Of a stretch of DNA of 64,000 nt, positions 42,899-53,657 are shown piece by piece; position 1 is the first letter of the stretch, and every line of letters begins with the position of its first letter. A model generated the notes under the pieces. It saw only the letters and a program-made list of their open reading frames with translations. It was not told the DNA's origin and searched no databases. A program made the translations under genes and the position numbers. Source of the DNA: Diplocarpon mali (lineage: Eukaryota > Ascomycota > Leotiomycetes > Helotiales > Drepanopezizaceae); assembly GCA_024741835.1 (NCBI GenBank), contig JAENRP010000097.1, forward strand, positions 3,733 to 67,732, in the 5' to 3' direction.

Positions 42899-43846
42899 TC
42901 AACAAGAGCCGAAGAGCATATCCTGCTCCCCCTGAAGCGGGCGCGCCAAGGAAACAACTCTACGATCTCCTTTGCCCGCATGCCTTCTCTTCTTAACGGG
43001 GCTCGCCAAACCGGGATCTGCTCTCCTCTTCTCGTGCCGGCTGAAGATCGTCGAGCTCTTCACACCGGGCGGCTTCTGTCTTTGGAAAGCCAACAGCTTC
43101 GGCATGTCGTCTGGGATATCATCGTCGGTGTCGTCCGAATCAACTTCCATGCCTCGCATCAGCTCACCGATATCCATATTTGAGTAACTGACCCCAGAAC
43201 CTCCAAAGACATTCCCGCGACCGCACGTCGGGGAGTCGGACCAGCCGGTGAATTTGGCCGGTGGGGGATATTTGCCTTGGTACTTGCACGCGTCTTGCGG
43301 GGTGCTCATATCGAAATCAGCGTCGCTGAAGCTATAGCTGTTCTCTTCTGCTTTACACATCCCGCTATCATGCTCATTCCAGTGGGTGGAAAGCCTATGC
43401 GGCAGCCTCGCAGGACCGGCCAGTTTCCCCGCCTCGGATGCAGTCGCCTTCCCATTGCCCTTGTCGAGGCTCAACTTTGCGTTCTGCTCCATGTCGCACA
43501 TAGCAACACCCTCGCCTCCTTCGCTGTCTGCTCCCTGCATACTGTTCCTACGCAGAAGACCGACCAGATCATTGCTTCTTGGGGATCGGGAAAGGACTCT
43601 TGTCAAACTGGTAGATACGCTTCCGGGAAGCGTCCACGGGCCGGCGTGGATCAGCGGGATGCCGAGTGATGCAAGCTCTTGTTTCCCGACATGGTGAGAC
43701 GAGGCAAGATCTGTTCGGTGGGCAGAAGAAACTAGAGGTGGTGATACGTAGACCTGCTGAGTGAAGCCGGGCTCTTCTCCCGGTTTGAGCTGCGGGTATT
43801 GTTTGATTTGGTCTTGGATGAGCGTATCAAGAGGTCGGTGCTCCAT
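42899..43846 (-). CDS. Hypothetical protein, 315 aa, nuclear-type composition
   Basis: A single open frame from ATG at 43846 (MEHRPLDTLIQDQIKQYPQ). The sequence is low in hydrophobic residues, with an acidic stretch EVDSDDTDDDIPDDMP and a basic cluster SPVKKRRHAGKGDRR near the C-terminus that could act as a nuclear localisation signal. No domain recognised. The N-terminal part (SLTRVLSRSPRSNDLVGLL) looks like a phosphorylated disordered region. It may be a poorly conserved regulatory protein. The single exon and lack of family make its exact limits uncertain. Confidence 0.5.
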   Translation of the reverse strand: MEHRPLDTLIQDQIKQYPQLKPGEEPGFTQQVYVSPPLVSSAHRTDLASSHHVGKQELASLGIPLIHAGPWTLPGSVSTSLTRVLSRSPRSNDLVGLLRRNSMQGADSEGGEGVAMCDMEQNAKLSLDKGNGKATASEAGKLAGPARLPHRLSTHWNEHDSGMCKAEENSYSFSDADFDMSTPQDACKYQGKYPPPAKFTGWSDSPTCGRGNVFGGSGVSYSNMDIGELMRGMEVDSDDTDDDIPDDMPKLLAFQRQKPPGVKSSTIFSRHEKRRADPGLASPVKKRRHAGKGDRRVVSLARPLQGEQDMLFGSC

Positions 43847-44970
43847 GTTTAGCGCTATGTATCGATGATGATTTGATGATATAGCCTGGTGATGCTTCCT
43901 GATGCAAATAGAAGAGCTGTAATTGAGTATTCTGTTGAGTTGATAAAGGTAGAAGCCGGAAGCCCAGAGGAAGTCAACTGTGTGTTCATTCCGAGCCAGT
44001 CAAGAAGGGACGACTGGTGCTGCTCAGCTGCAGGATACCTACCTGTCTCCTTGATTGTAAGCTTCTATCAGAAGGATACAGGAAGGAGCAGCATTGGGCA
44101 CATGCCTGATGCTAGAAGCAGCAACTTCTTTCGATTATTCATCGGCCCTTCTCTCCCCAGATCCAGAGCTAGTACGGAACGCCTCGAAGACCAAAGTTAT
44201 GCTCCGGCCCGCGATTTCTTGGCATATTGACATTTGCCCGCTTAAGCGAGACCTTCAACGGATAGGGGTAAAGCGATAGGGGCGCACGCCAGCATTGTGA
44301 TCCTAGTCAAACGGGCGCGCAATGGTATCTCCGACGTATCTCAGCGGGCTCTTCAATGTAGATTGGTAGCCCTCCCTCCCTGCTGGAAGTTACTCGCAAG
44401 CCTCTTGAGGACGCGCTTCAATGTCTGGAAATCGCCTTGGGGCTGACAACGTGGGATGACTCGGGATAGGAGAAGCCCTCCAAGCGTGTAGGAAGCATGC
44501 GGCCACACTTGCGTAGGCGTTGGCCCCCGGTACGTTCCACCACGGGGTGAGGCCAGCTCCGGTGATTATCCTCAGCGCGCGGCTTGAGGTTTCTGACGAG
44601 GCAGGGATCGCACCAAGACGCACATAATCTCGTCGTCTTTTTTCTCTTTTGAGGGATACGGTACTGCGTCGAGGATGTTGCCGATCCGCTATGGTACAAG
44701 CATCGGGGGGTTCCAACGGGAGATCTTGGAGCCCAGTGTACGAAGACGTGAAGAAGATATTGTCCGGAGAAACGCGCGCAGGCTTGCCCGTCACGACCTC
44801 GCCCAACTTGACACCGACGCGCGACGACATCTCCTCTTCACCCCTGCACGATAGGGAGAACATATACCCAAGCGCTCTGCTGCCGCAGCAACGCCACCAC
44901 TCCACGCCGAGGAGACGAATCCTCCTACGAGTCGACGCGGAAACCCGACCCCCTCCTTCGTCCCCCAGGC
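43847..44970. other. Intergenic, divergent region to BTB gene
   Basis: 1.1 kb between divergent genes. A long minus frame (44390-45049) overlaps the start of the BTB gene and is a shadow. No other gene is supported. Confidence 0.45.
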
Positions 44971-46870
44971 ATGGCGCCGAAACTGAAACCAGTCCCCTGG
45001 ACAGATACGCAGATCGCGTTCGTGCTGGAGCGCAACGCTGCCGGAGCAAGCAATGCAGAGCTCGAGGGGGAAGTCAAGGGGAAATGGCCCGAGCGAGAGC
45101 TGGCCCGAGGGGCCGTCGCCAACCTGATCTACCGTCAGAAGAGAAAATCGAAGCTTCAGGACTCGAGCCCAGCATCTCGCGAGCCATCTGTGGCAGCGTC
45201 CAGCCGATCAGAGAACCCAGCCGCCCCTAGGCCAAAGGCCAGCGCACCCTCGATGCCCGAGACGCCTGTGGTCAAGAAATTCACTCCGGCTGAGATGCTC
45301 GTGACGCCCGATACCTCACCTGCCATTCCACCTGGGTTTGCAACGCCCCCGCCAACCGCAGCTACCTCGTCGCCAGGTGAAATTCTGCTATCCCCTCGAA
45401 AGAAAGACCTCGAGCCGAAAGCTAAGGAACAGGAATCCCTGGAAACTCATGCGCCTACGGCCCCTCAACCTCCTGTCCTGTTCTGCCAAGAAGATTCTAT
45501 GATTCCCGGCTTGAACGACTACCCTGGTCAACCGGACAGTGGAGGTAGTCCTCTATCTAGCACGACCTTGAATTCCCAGTCCTTGCCTTCGCTTCCATCT
45601 ACAATGCCGACCTCCTCTGTCCAAACTACGAGCATTGGAGTGCTTGGAGAAGCGAACGTTGAAGATGATGGAGATGAGGAAGTCGCTTCCTTCGAGGCCG
45701 AGCTAGACTTCTCATCAGATAACATTCGAACGGAGCTGCCGGAGCCTGAACTACCTGTTAGTACACGACCTGCCAAGAGAGTCAAGGCGAGCCAACAGAC
45801 CGAAGAGATCGAAACCGAGGCTGAAGCTGAAGCTGAAGCCAAAGCCGAACAGCTGATTCATCAGATGGTCGACCACAAGGTGAATCAAGCTCCCGAGTCG
45901 CCGTCTCCGCAAGTATCTACACCCAAGTCGATCTCCGAGAACAGATTTCTCACCCGGCAGACCGTCCCAGCCCTGCCTTTCAAGATGAGTGCTCCCCAAG
46001 CAAACCGCACCCGTCCGGAGCCGTCTAGTCTCTTCGAGTAAGCCTAGCCACCACCGTTCCGCTCGAATCCACCAGCTATCTAACACGCACAGGTCTCTCG
46101 GCAGCGAGATTGTCCACTTCATCGTCGGTCCCAAGCGCAAGGACTGTGCTGTCCATACCAATCTCCTCACCCAGAGCTCCGCCTTTTTCAGGAACATCAC
46201 CTTCGACAACACCGAGCCAGGGAGAGCCGAGTACAGCCTCCCCAACGCCGACTCAGATGCCGTCGCCTACATCTTGAACTGGCTGTACCGCCAGAAGCCC
46301 GATCTCTTCCTGGGAGTCGCCACCGACGGCACCCTCAGCGAGCGAGGATCCGACAGCCAGGTCAAGCTCACCGCAGCCGTTACCCGTGCAATCGGGGTCT
46401 ACCTCCTAGCAGAGGAGCTCGGCATGGTCGAGCTAGCGGATATCGTGATGACGGCCTTGGGTGTAGCGTATTGCCAGGGCAAGATCTACCCGTCGTCCAG
46501 CAACATCGTCTTGGTCTACAGCCGTGCCGACTCCAAATCTCCCCTCCGCAAGTACATGGCTCGCTCCTATCAGATGGTGGCCAGTCTCGAGGGCGAGAGT
46601 GAGGGGGAGAGCGAGGGCGAAGGCGACGGCGATGCCGAGATCGCGAGTACGGGATGGACTGCTAACGAGGTCAATAATGTGGTTCATGCCGCCCCGGATC
46701 TGTTCAAGGATTACAGACGTCTCAGTCGCAAGAGCATAGCTGTCGGGCCGATCGAGCCCGCTCTCGATCCCATTTGCGCGTATCACGCTCACGGCCCTGA
46801 TGCCTATTGCGAGTACAAAGACCTGACTTTCGCAGGTATGTTGAAGCGTCGGAGCTGGATATGGACGTGA
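44971..46870 (+). CDS. BTB/POZ-domain protein with SANT/Myb-like N-terminus
   Basis: Exons 44971-46037 and 46093-46870 (55-bp intron, phase 2) give 614 aa. The N-terminal 55 residues (PWTDTQIAFVLERNAAGASN then AVANLIYRQKRK) resemble a small helical DNA-binding-like module often found in fungal regulators. A long disordered Pro/Ser/Glu-rich middle follows, including an EAEAEAEAKAE run. Right after the intron is a BTB fold (SLGSEIVHFIVGPKRKDCAV, HTNLLTQSSAFFRNI, DSDAVAYILNWLYRQ, AIGVYLLAEELGM), residues about 356-480. BTB domains dimerise or recruit cullin-3 ligases. The combination suggests a nuclear regulator, which is inference. An acidic GESEGEGDGDAE insert lies near residue 535. Confidence 0.78.
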
Positions 46871-47579
46871 GCTAAATACCGACGGATAGTCATGAGATGA
46901 TAGGAAGCTCGTAAACTCGGTCGATACATTGCGGAACGGCCGACGCGTATTGGATCTCTTGCGAGGTCACTCGCACCGGTTGTTCGAATTCTGAGAGAAG
47001 GTCATTTTCGCATTTCTCGGCTTCCGCTACCTTCTTTTACTTACCTGGAAAGCAACTCTGCCACTGAGATCCCCGGAGAATGACTTTCATGCACGCACAA
47101 AAGTATACACAGCGGAACAAAACATCATGAATGCAGTCTCCTTTCAGCCACCGGGCCACTTGGACCATGGTGGGAGGGCATGGGAGCCAACAAGGGCAGA
47201 AAGTCAGCAGATATCGCGAAAAACAACAGGAAACTGGGTTTGGTGATTTTATTCTGCATGAAGTACCATCATTAGGTACCATCATTGGGTACCATCTATA
47301 GTGCCGATCTCAATAGACCAATTATCCTTCAACCCTATCGAACCGCTCATACAATAGCGGTGCTAGGCGGAAAATCAAGAGCCGAGAGTTTCATGTCGTA
47401 TGTCAAGGTGAAGAATAAAAAATCGCCCAAAAAAATACGCCGTTGCACCTCACCCTCCCATCCCAGGTAGAATTTAGTTCTTCGGGGGGTATCTATTCTT
47501 GAAGAGGTACCTGTGACACGTTAGGATCCCGTGCATCGACACGCCTCGTTGAAATGCCCGTTCCCTTCTGCGGAATGAC
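46871..47579. other. Intergenic between convergent genes, with GGTACCATCATT repeats
   Basis: About 0.7 kb. Three near-copies of GGTACCATCATT(A/G) lie at 47260-47297. Nothing else was seen. Confidence 0.5.
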
Positions 47580-48308
47580 TTACTGGCTCAAGAAGTAATC
47601 CCCAGTAGCAAACAATCCAACGATTCCAGCCCACGCACCAGCAATCTTCCAAGTCAACTCTCCCGCAGCATACTTTCTGTATGCACCAAACCCCAAGCCA
47701 GCACTCAGCGCAACAACAGCAACTGCGTTGCCGATGTACACCGGGTTATCCTTGTTGGCCTCAAGGTTGCTTCTAGCTTTCATCGCCTTGGCCTTGGCAT
47801 CCTTCTCGGCCTTTGCCTTGGAGGCGGATGCTTCCTTTGCGCGTTGCTTGACGAGCTCCGCTTCGTGCTCAAGGCGATCTCGTTGCGTTTCTGTCTGCAC
47901 GGGTTGCGAGCTGAAGTCGGAGGGGACGATGTGCACAGATTCAGTATCGACATCGATCAGGGAGCTCGTGGAGGCCTCGGTGTGTTCAAGCTCAGGGATG
48001 GCCGGGGCGCGCTTCTGTTACAAAGCGTTAGCTCTATGTCGAGAGTGATTTGTGATGTTGCGTTGAGCTTTCGCGACGAGGCTATGTCGAGGTTTGGCGC
48101 ATGTGTATTGCCCTCCGGAACAGTTGGGCTTCGAGTTTCGGGGTCGCGGGTTGATTCTAGTGGAGGCAAGCCGGACGCGAGTGCAAGAAAAGCTTGAGGC
48201 CTTCGAATAACGGATAGAGGCGCAAGAAACTGCGAAGGAAATATGTTGTAAACATACCTCCTCGTCTGTTTGGGACGGCCCCTTGGCTGCTGCTGCTGCG
48301 TACGACAT
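47580..48308 (-). CDS. OM14-like mitochondrial outer-membrane protein
   Basis: Exon 1 (48308-48258) encodes MSYAAAAAKGPSQTDEE. A 243-bp intron follows, then exon 2 (48014-47580), giving 161 aa. The middle is a charged helix (RDRLEHEAELVKQRAKEASA then KAKAEKDAKAKAMK). The C-terminal half has two or three membrane segments (NPVYIGNAVAVVALSAGLGF, WKIAGAWAGIVGLFATGDYF). This layout and the MSYA...AAKG start match fungal OM14-domain proteins. Those are abundant in the mitochondrial outer membrane and implicated in ribosome docking in yeast. The intron is far longer than others in the window. MIA40, another mitochondrial protein, lies upstream on the same strand. Confidence 0.75.
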
Positions 48309-48887
48309 GTTGCTAGACTGAGTAGGGTCAGATGGATATCAAATAACATCCTGAGGGTCAGGATGAAATGCAGCTTACGAAGACGAGATGTGTGTAGGAA
48401 GATCGTGGATTTGTTGATGAATGAGAAAGAAAAGATCGCGGGAAGCGGATGGAGTACAAAAATGCACATGTGATGGGAAACCTGGAACAAGTACTTGAGC
48501 TGAGGCCAGGTGACGTAGGCGGCTCTGGTCTTAGTACACAGCAAGTTGTCCTGCGCTCCAAGTGGAGATAAAGCATATTTAAGGAGCTTGATGGAACCTC
48601 CAAACTCCATCTATTATTTGCTTTCGTGCTTGCGGCCTGTCTCCCAGGAGTCTAGCTATCTCAACCAAGCAGAGCCTCCGTGTGTTCTGGGATCATACGA
48701 CCCTGTCAAGAAAAGCCTCCGCTACGAGCAAAATACAAGATCGTGAAGGATCGGGCGCCGCTCGAGACCTTCAGGTACCAGACACACAGCTATATATCAG
48801 AGGAGATCTATATTTCTTGTATTTGTACACAGTGCGCCCTCCACATTCATATGGGGTATATTACATATCTTGTGCAGCCATGAGTCC
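48309..48887. other. Intergenic between OM14-like gene and MIA40
   Basis: About 0.6 kb containing the OM14-like promoter and the MIA40 3' flank. No separate gene seen. Confidence 0.5.
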
Positions 48888-49899
48888 TCATTGTGAGCGC
48901 GTAGCATCATGAGCGGCCCTTGGCACCAGCTTCCCACCCTCATCTCCATTACGATCTGCTGTTATACTCTCGGCCGTCGCGCTGCTGCCGTCGCGATGTG
49001 GCTGCTCCGTTGGCTTCTTGTCCTCCGTGGATTTGGGAGTAACTGGCTTCTCCTCTTCCGTAGGCTCGCCAACATGATTCTCTGATCCTCGTGGTGATTG
49101 TTCGGGGGCCTTCAACGGCTCATCTCCAGCTGCTGCTGCGTCCTCCCGTGCTCGAAGCTCGTCCTCAACCTCATCTTCATCATCCTCGAGCTCAGATCCA
49201 TACATTTCCGGGTGCAGTCGGAAACAGTCTTGCATGCCCCTACACCATGTCAGCAGTATTCTAAGCACACCAACCCCATCGTGTAGCACTCACTTGAACT
49301 TCTCTATGCACTCCACCCCCTTTGGCTCCTCGGTGGAGTACACAAAGCAGCTAAAAGCTGCTTTGAACTCTTCGCCACAAGGACCATGTGCCATTCCTCC
49401 CAGACAAGGACAATCCCAATTGATCTCCCCAGTAACGGGGTTAAAGGCCCCCTGTTGACCGGCTTCTTCATCTGAATCTTCTCCTGCGCCCTCTTTCTCC
49501 TCCTTGTCTCCAGTAGAGGGTGCTTCGGTGGCAGCCGCTTCGGCTTGTCGGCGCCTCTTTTCCTCGACTATCGCATCGACCGTAGGCTGCTTCGATTCCT
49601 GGATATAGTGTATCGAGTCATCGAGCTTCTGAATGGCCGCTGCTTACCCAATTAGACAGTGCTCAACACATCTCCTGCGGCCTCCACCTACCTTCTGGCT
49701 CCTCTGCGAATACATTGCTCGTATTGTAATAGTAGATTCCCGCTCCAGCCAGCGCCCATCTCGCCGCACCGCTCTTCCAACTCCGTGACCTCTTGGATGG
49801 TGGCGCTGTGCTCAAAATACGTCGAGTCGAGCTTCTGGTGAATGTTGTTCTGGGGGACATAATGCGCCTGGGCGCAGCTCGCAGAGCATATTTGAACAT
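48888..49899 (-). CDS. MIA40: Mia40 mitochondrial intermembrane-space import oxidoreductase
   Basis: Oxidative import receptor that introduces disulfides into small cysteine-motif proteins of the intermembrane space. Exons 49899-49692, 49639-49294 and 49239-48888 (introns 52 and 54 bp) give 301 aa. The N-terminus is a basic presequence ([14 protein letters not shown]...), followed by a single membrane anchor ([14 protein letters not shown]), typical of fungal but not animal Mia40. The redox-active CPC is at residues 146-148 (WDCPCLGG). Twin CX9C motifs follow at C157/C167 and C180/C190 ([29 protein letters not shown]). The acidic, low-complexity C-terminal tail is long. It is divergent from the thiamine pyrophosphokinase gene. 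Confidence 0.93.
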
Positions 49900-50278
49900 G
49901 CTGAATAAATCTGGGGCCAAATCCAGATTCAGCAAGCGTCGGAGTGGACAGAGGAAAGGCTGACGCTGGACATCAAGCTCGACCTGGAGACGATGTGGTG
50001 GAAGCATCATGAACTTTTTTCCGTCGCGTCTCTCACGTGACTTTTATGATGAAATTACGCGAACGAGCTGGAGTAATGGTAGGCTCGTGATCGATGACGG
50101 CTCTCTGTGATCAACGACAGCTCTTTGTATACTTGCGCATTATAGCCACGCCTGGATTATACTCGTGGTTCTGTTGTTTTGTCGTGGCGTTGTCGGAATG
50201 GCTTCGTGGCAATAAACCCAACTTCATCCTTCGTCGGCCACACTCTGCGGCCGCTTATCGAGATATATATCCCTCCCA
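49900..50278. promoter_or_regulatory. Divergent promoter region, MIA40 / TPK
   Basis: About 380 bp shared by two divergent genes. No specific element recognised. Confidence 0.45.
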
Positions 50279-51067
50279 ATGTCTGAGGATGGGTCAATGA
50301 TAGAATGGCATCCGGCAGACATCTTCTCAGCTACTCCCGAATCCCACAAGCCATTCGCTATTCTCATCCTCAACCAAGCCCTCCGACTCCCAGTATCAGT
50401 ATACACCAGACTCTGGGCCAGCTCGATCTTCCAAGTCGCCGCCGACGGAGGCGCAAATCGTCTCCATGATCTCAACACCGAGAATGGCACGGATCTCGGG
50501 GTTGATGCCGTCGTAGGCGATCTGGATTCACTGCTTCCCGATGTGCGGAAGTACTGGGAACAGAAGAACATTCCCGTGATCCATGATCCCGACCAGTATT
50601 CGACGGACTTCACGAAAGCCGTTCATCATATCCGATCCTCGCCGTCGCGGGCGGCGATAGATATTGTGGTCATCGGCGGCCTAGGCGGGCGGGTCGACCA
50701 AGGCATGGCTACGCTGTCTCACCTGTATGCCTTTCAGAAAGAGCCCGCCTACGCTGCTGGGAGGATGTATCTCCTCTCCAGCGAATCCATCACATTTGTG
50801 CTCAAGTATGGGAAGCATAAGATCAGGACCAGAGATGGTTTCGAGGGGATCAGATTGGGGAAACATGTGGGGATCATTCCGTTGCGAGAACCGGCCGTGA
50901 TCTGGACGGAGGGCTTCGAGTGGGATGTGCAGAAGTGGGAGACGGAGTTTGGAGGCCAGATGAGTACAAGCAATCATGTAAGAGAGGAGTATGCGGTTGT
51001 GCAAACGACGAAGGACGTTTTGTTTACGATTGACTTGGATACACCAGGAGTTGTTGGCTCGACTTAG
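50279..51067 (+). CDS. THI80: Thiamine pyrophosphokinase
   Basis: Transfers pyrophosphate from ATP to thiamine, making the cofactor thiamine diphosphate. A single exon of 262 aa; ATGs at 50279 (MSEDGS) and 50297 (MIEWHPADIF) are both possible. Family motifs are FAILILNQAL, QVAADGGANRLHDL, DAVVGDLDSLLPDV, DPDQYSTDFTKAVHHI and VVIGGLGGRVDQGMATL. The acidic residues of DLDSL and STDF bind Mg-ATP in known structures. The C-terminal beta-domain includes GKHVGIIPL, TEGFEWDV and STSNHV, the latter matching the thiamine-binding S-x-S/N motif. I searched by eye for a thiamine riboswitch near the gene and did not find one. Confidence 0.94.
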   Translation: MSEDGSMIEWHPADIFSATPESHKPFAILILNQALRLPVSVYTRLWASSIFQVAADGGANRLHDLNTENGTDLGVDAVVGDLDSLLPDVRKYWEQKNIPVIHDPDQYSTDFTKAVHHIRSSPSRAAIDIVVIGGLGGRVDQGMATLSHLYAFQKEPAYAAGRMYLLSSESITFVLKYGKHKIRTRDGFEGIRLGKHVGIIPLREPAVIWTEGFEWDVQKWETEFGGQMSTSNHVREEYAVVQTTKDVLFTIDLDTPGVVGST

Positions 51068-52487
51068 ATGCGGTGTGTCGGTTCGTCCCTTTCTTTTCTT
51101 TTTGGATCAGTAATCCAGTCGACTTGTGGTGCAGTGTTCGATTGTCCGTGGCCGCTCTCCGCTGATGATTACATTAGCCTACACATATATAGATAATAGA
51201 CCATAGACGAGAAGCAATGCCACATTACTTTCGCGAAACCCGTTTCTTACTCAAGCAAATAAGTCATTGCGAGAGTGAGCATGAAAAGGCTATGATTCAA
51301 GTCCCCGCCCCAATTCAGGAGCTGCCTCGGGACGGTCGGTCTGAGAGGACACCGCGCGCCTGAGTCTCGATGTTGGGGGCGACGTTGGAGCCGGAATCTG
51401 AACTGCATCTTGGTTCCAGATTCCTGTGCGCTCTGCACGTCTTGATATACGAGATCCTGTGTATGGGGGCGGAAGGGGAAGAGATGGGCAAAGGGCAGGC
51501 TTCTGGCCTTTCTCGAGTACGCCGGTGAAGATGAAAACTGCAAAAACAAAACTCTTTAAAGTCACATGTGCATGGTATCGCAGCGACCTTGGTTCCCCCA
51601 TGAAGCTTCTGAGTTGAACTTTCCGGCAAGTGCTCAAGTGGAATGTATATCCAACGGCAGACGTCAGAAGGAAGCAAGCGTTCGGATCTCGCCGAATTTA
51701 CCGGAGTCAGAATCCTGTGTCAAGAGCTTGCAAAAATAAAAAATAAATTAAAAAACCCCCCCCCGAAACGAACATGTGGAAGCGCCGAGATGCTCCGGTG
51801 AAATGGAGGACGATAACGAGATCCCCCCGACACAAAAACACACTGCGGACAGGAGCAGAGGCTCCAATGAAGCGAGAATTTGAAACTGACGAGACTTGAC
51901 GAGAGGACTGGTATGGCGGCAGGGAGGAGGTATCAGTAGGTCGAGGTGTGTACCGTCAAATCACACACCAGAGTGGCTTTTCGACAAGTTATCCCGATGC
52001 TGCGCAAAACAATAGAAGCATCCAGCGTTCCTACAAAGCAGTGACAGCAGACAGCTCTGAAGGATAGAAAGATGCGCTGGAACATAACAAAACAATAGTT
52101 ATCGGCAATTAGCTACCAAGGAACCATTTCAAACAGAGTTATGGTGTAAAGCTTGCTTACCTCCGACTCCCCCTGCTCCCGGCCAGCATAAGCAGGCAAA
52201 GTTGGGACTGATCAGCCCGAATCATGACATAGCATTCATTCCAAGGGAGCTTCGTACATACCATGATACCTGAATCCATACAGAAACAAGAGTTGGCATC
52301 AGAGCAGCGGAGAGAGTGCTCAACATTTTCCTTCAGTTGATGTATGGAGTGCCCCTACTTTGCCCATCACCTAACATGTTGTACAGATATACAATGAGGA
52401 GCACAGGCGAGGAAAATGAGAACATAGAAGTACATTCGTGCCATTGAATTGAGTACCAGTAATCGTCGGTCCCAAGAGAGATCTACA
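51068..52487. other. Intergenic between convergent genes, about 1.4 kb
   Basis: No gene seen. Includes an A-rich stretch ending in nine C (51730-51766). Frames at 51247-51677 overlap one another and look like chance. Confidence 0.5.
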
Positions 52488-53657
52488 CTATGAGATGTCC
52501 ATGACTTGATGGCTGCCAACAAAGGTTAGCAACCATTTCGCTACCTCTTCAGCCGAATTGGTCGTCGCAATGTCCCTGATCAGTACAAATCTACATGATT
52601 GACCCATGGCCTTCATGGTGTCCCGTGCGATATAAGTAGGCATGACAAAATGGTGCAACGTTTGCATGATGTACTTCCATGTGTCTCTGAAATAGACCCG
52701 ATCTTCCAACCTGCTCCTGCATCTGCCAAGCTTCTTATAAAACTCGATATCTAGCTCGGGGCTCATGCTGAGACTGAGTGTGTGGACTCCAAGTTCAGAC
52801 CAGGTTTCCGAATCGCCCGTATCGAGCATGGCCCGGCCACAACCAATGCTGGCAATGGAGAGCCCGTCCACATTGGCTTGGAAGTAGAAGGGTGTCCTGA
52901 TGAAGTCTGGATGGACGACCTTGTGTGAATCAAGTGTGATCTTGCGGCATTCTCTGTTGACATGAAGCAGAGATGGTGGGGCAGAAGAGACCTTGCATAC
53001 AGCTTTGGGGTTGCGTCTGATCTCTGGCGAGGCTTTGCGGCGTACAACATTAGTTGGGATTACAGCATGGGTGACGGTGACGGTTTGAGGCTCCTCGTTG
53101 GCCACCTTCACGATCATGGTACGCAGCTCCAACGGCAATTTATCGAACTGTGTGAAGGTTACAGCAGCTGGGACGACCAGCCGATCTGGGATTTGAGCAG
53201 TTGAAAGAGGTCCCTCATCGTCAGACTCCAGCGACTAGCTCAATGTTAGGACTGGGGCCTACAAAGATCCTCAAAAACTTACTGGTGAGACCAGTGGACT
53301 AGATGGAGCACGGGAGGATATGCCGAGCTCGTTTGATGAGAGATTGTTGCTTTCTTCTCCAGATGTGCGGTCGATCTTGGATGGGACCTGCACCACATCT
53401 TAGCCCATTTATCAGCCCAAGAGACTGTACGACTTACAGGACTTGTTACAGTGTTTGGTGCAAGAGGCATGAATAGAGCTTGGGATCTAGCAGTTGCGGC
53501 AGCTAGATGGCCACGAGCCACGGCGCAATCAGGGGGGCTCATCATTGAAGACTACATCTCAGTTAGAAAGAGGATACGCAGGAGAGACATCAGAAGGACT
53601 TACGGGTGATGTAACAGCAAGGGGCTGGGTAGAGGCTGTCGAATCATCGGATCCCAT
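52488..53657 (-). CDS. 2EXR-domain protein, four exons, 339 aa
   Basis: Exons 53657-53604, 53551-53438, 53387-53283 and 53234-52488, introns 48-52 bp, all phase 0. The first three exons encode Ser/Pro/Thr-rich disordered sequence. Exon 4 holds the 2EXR-type motif FTQFDKLPLELRTMIVKVAN at about 118-137, then SLLHVNRECRKITLDSHKVV with the usual H-x-N-R-E-x-R element. 2EXR proteins form large families in filamentous ascomycetes and have no established function. All three upstream exons end with Ser-Pro directly before a GTAAGT donor (VTSP, VTSP, VSP), hinting at exon duplication. It borders a gene-poor region. Confidence 0.75.

Noticed and set aside
44390..45049. 219-codon minus frame overlapping the BTB gene start
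   Set aside because: It overlaps the well-supported plus-strand BTB gene and has no recognisable motif.
50000..50300. Thiamine-pyrophosphate riboswitch upstream of the TPK gene
   Set aside because: No TPP-aptamer-like conserved strings were seen in the leader, and fungal TPP riboswitches usually sit in introns of thiamine biosynthesis or transport genes.
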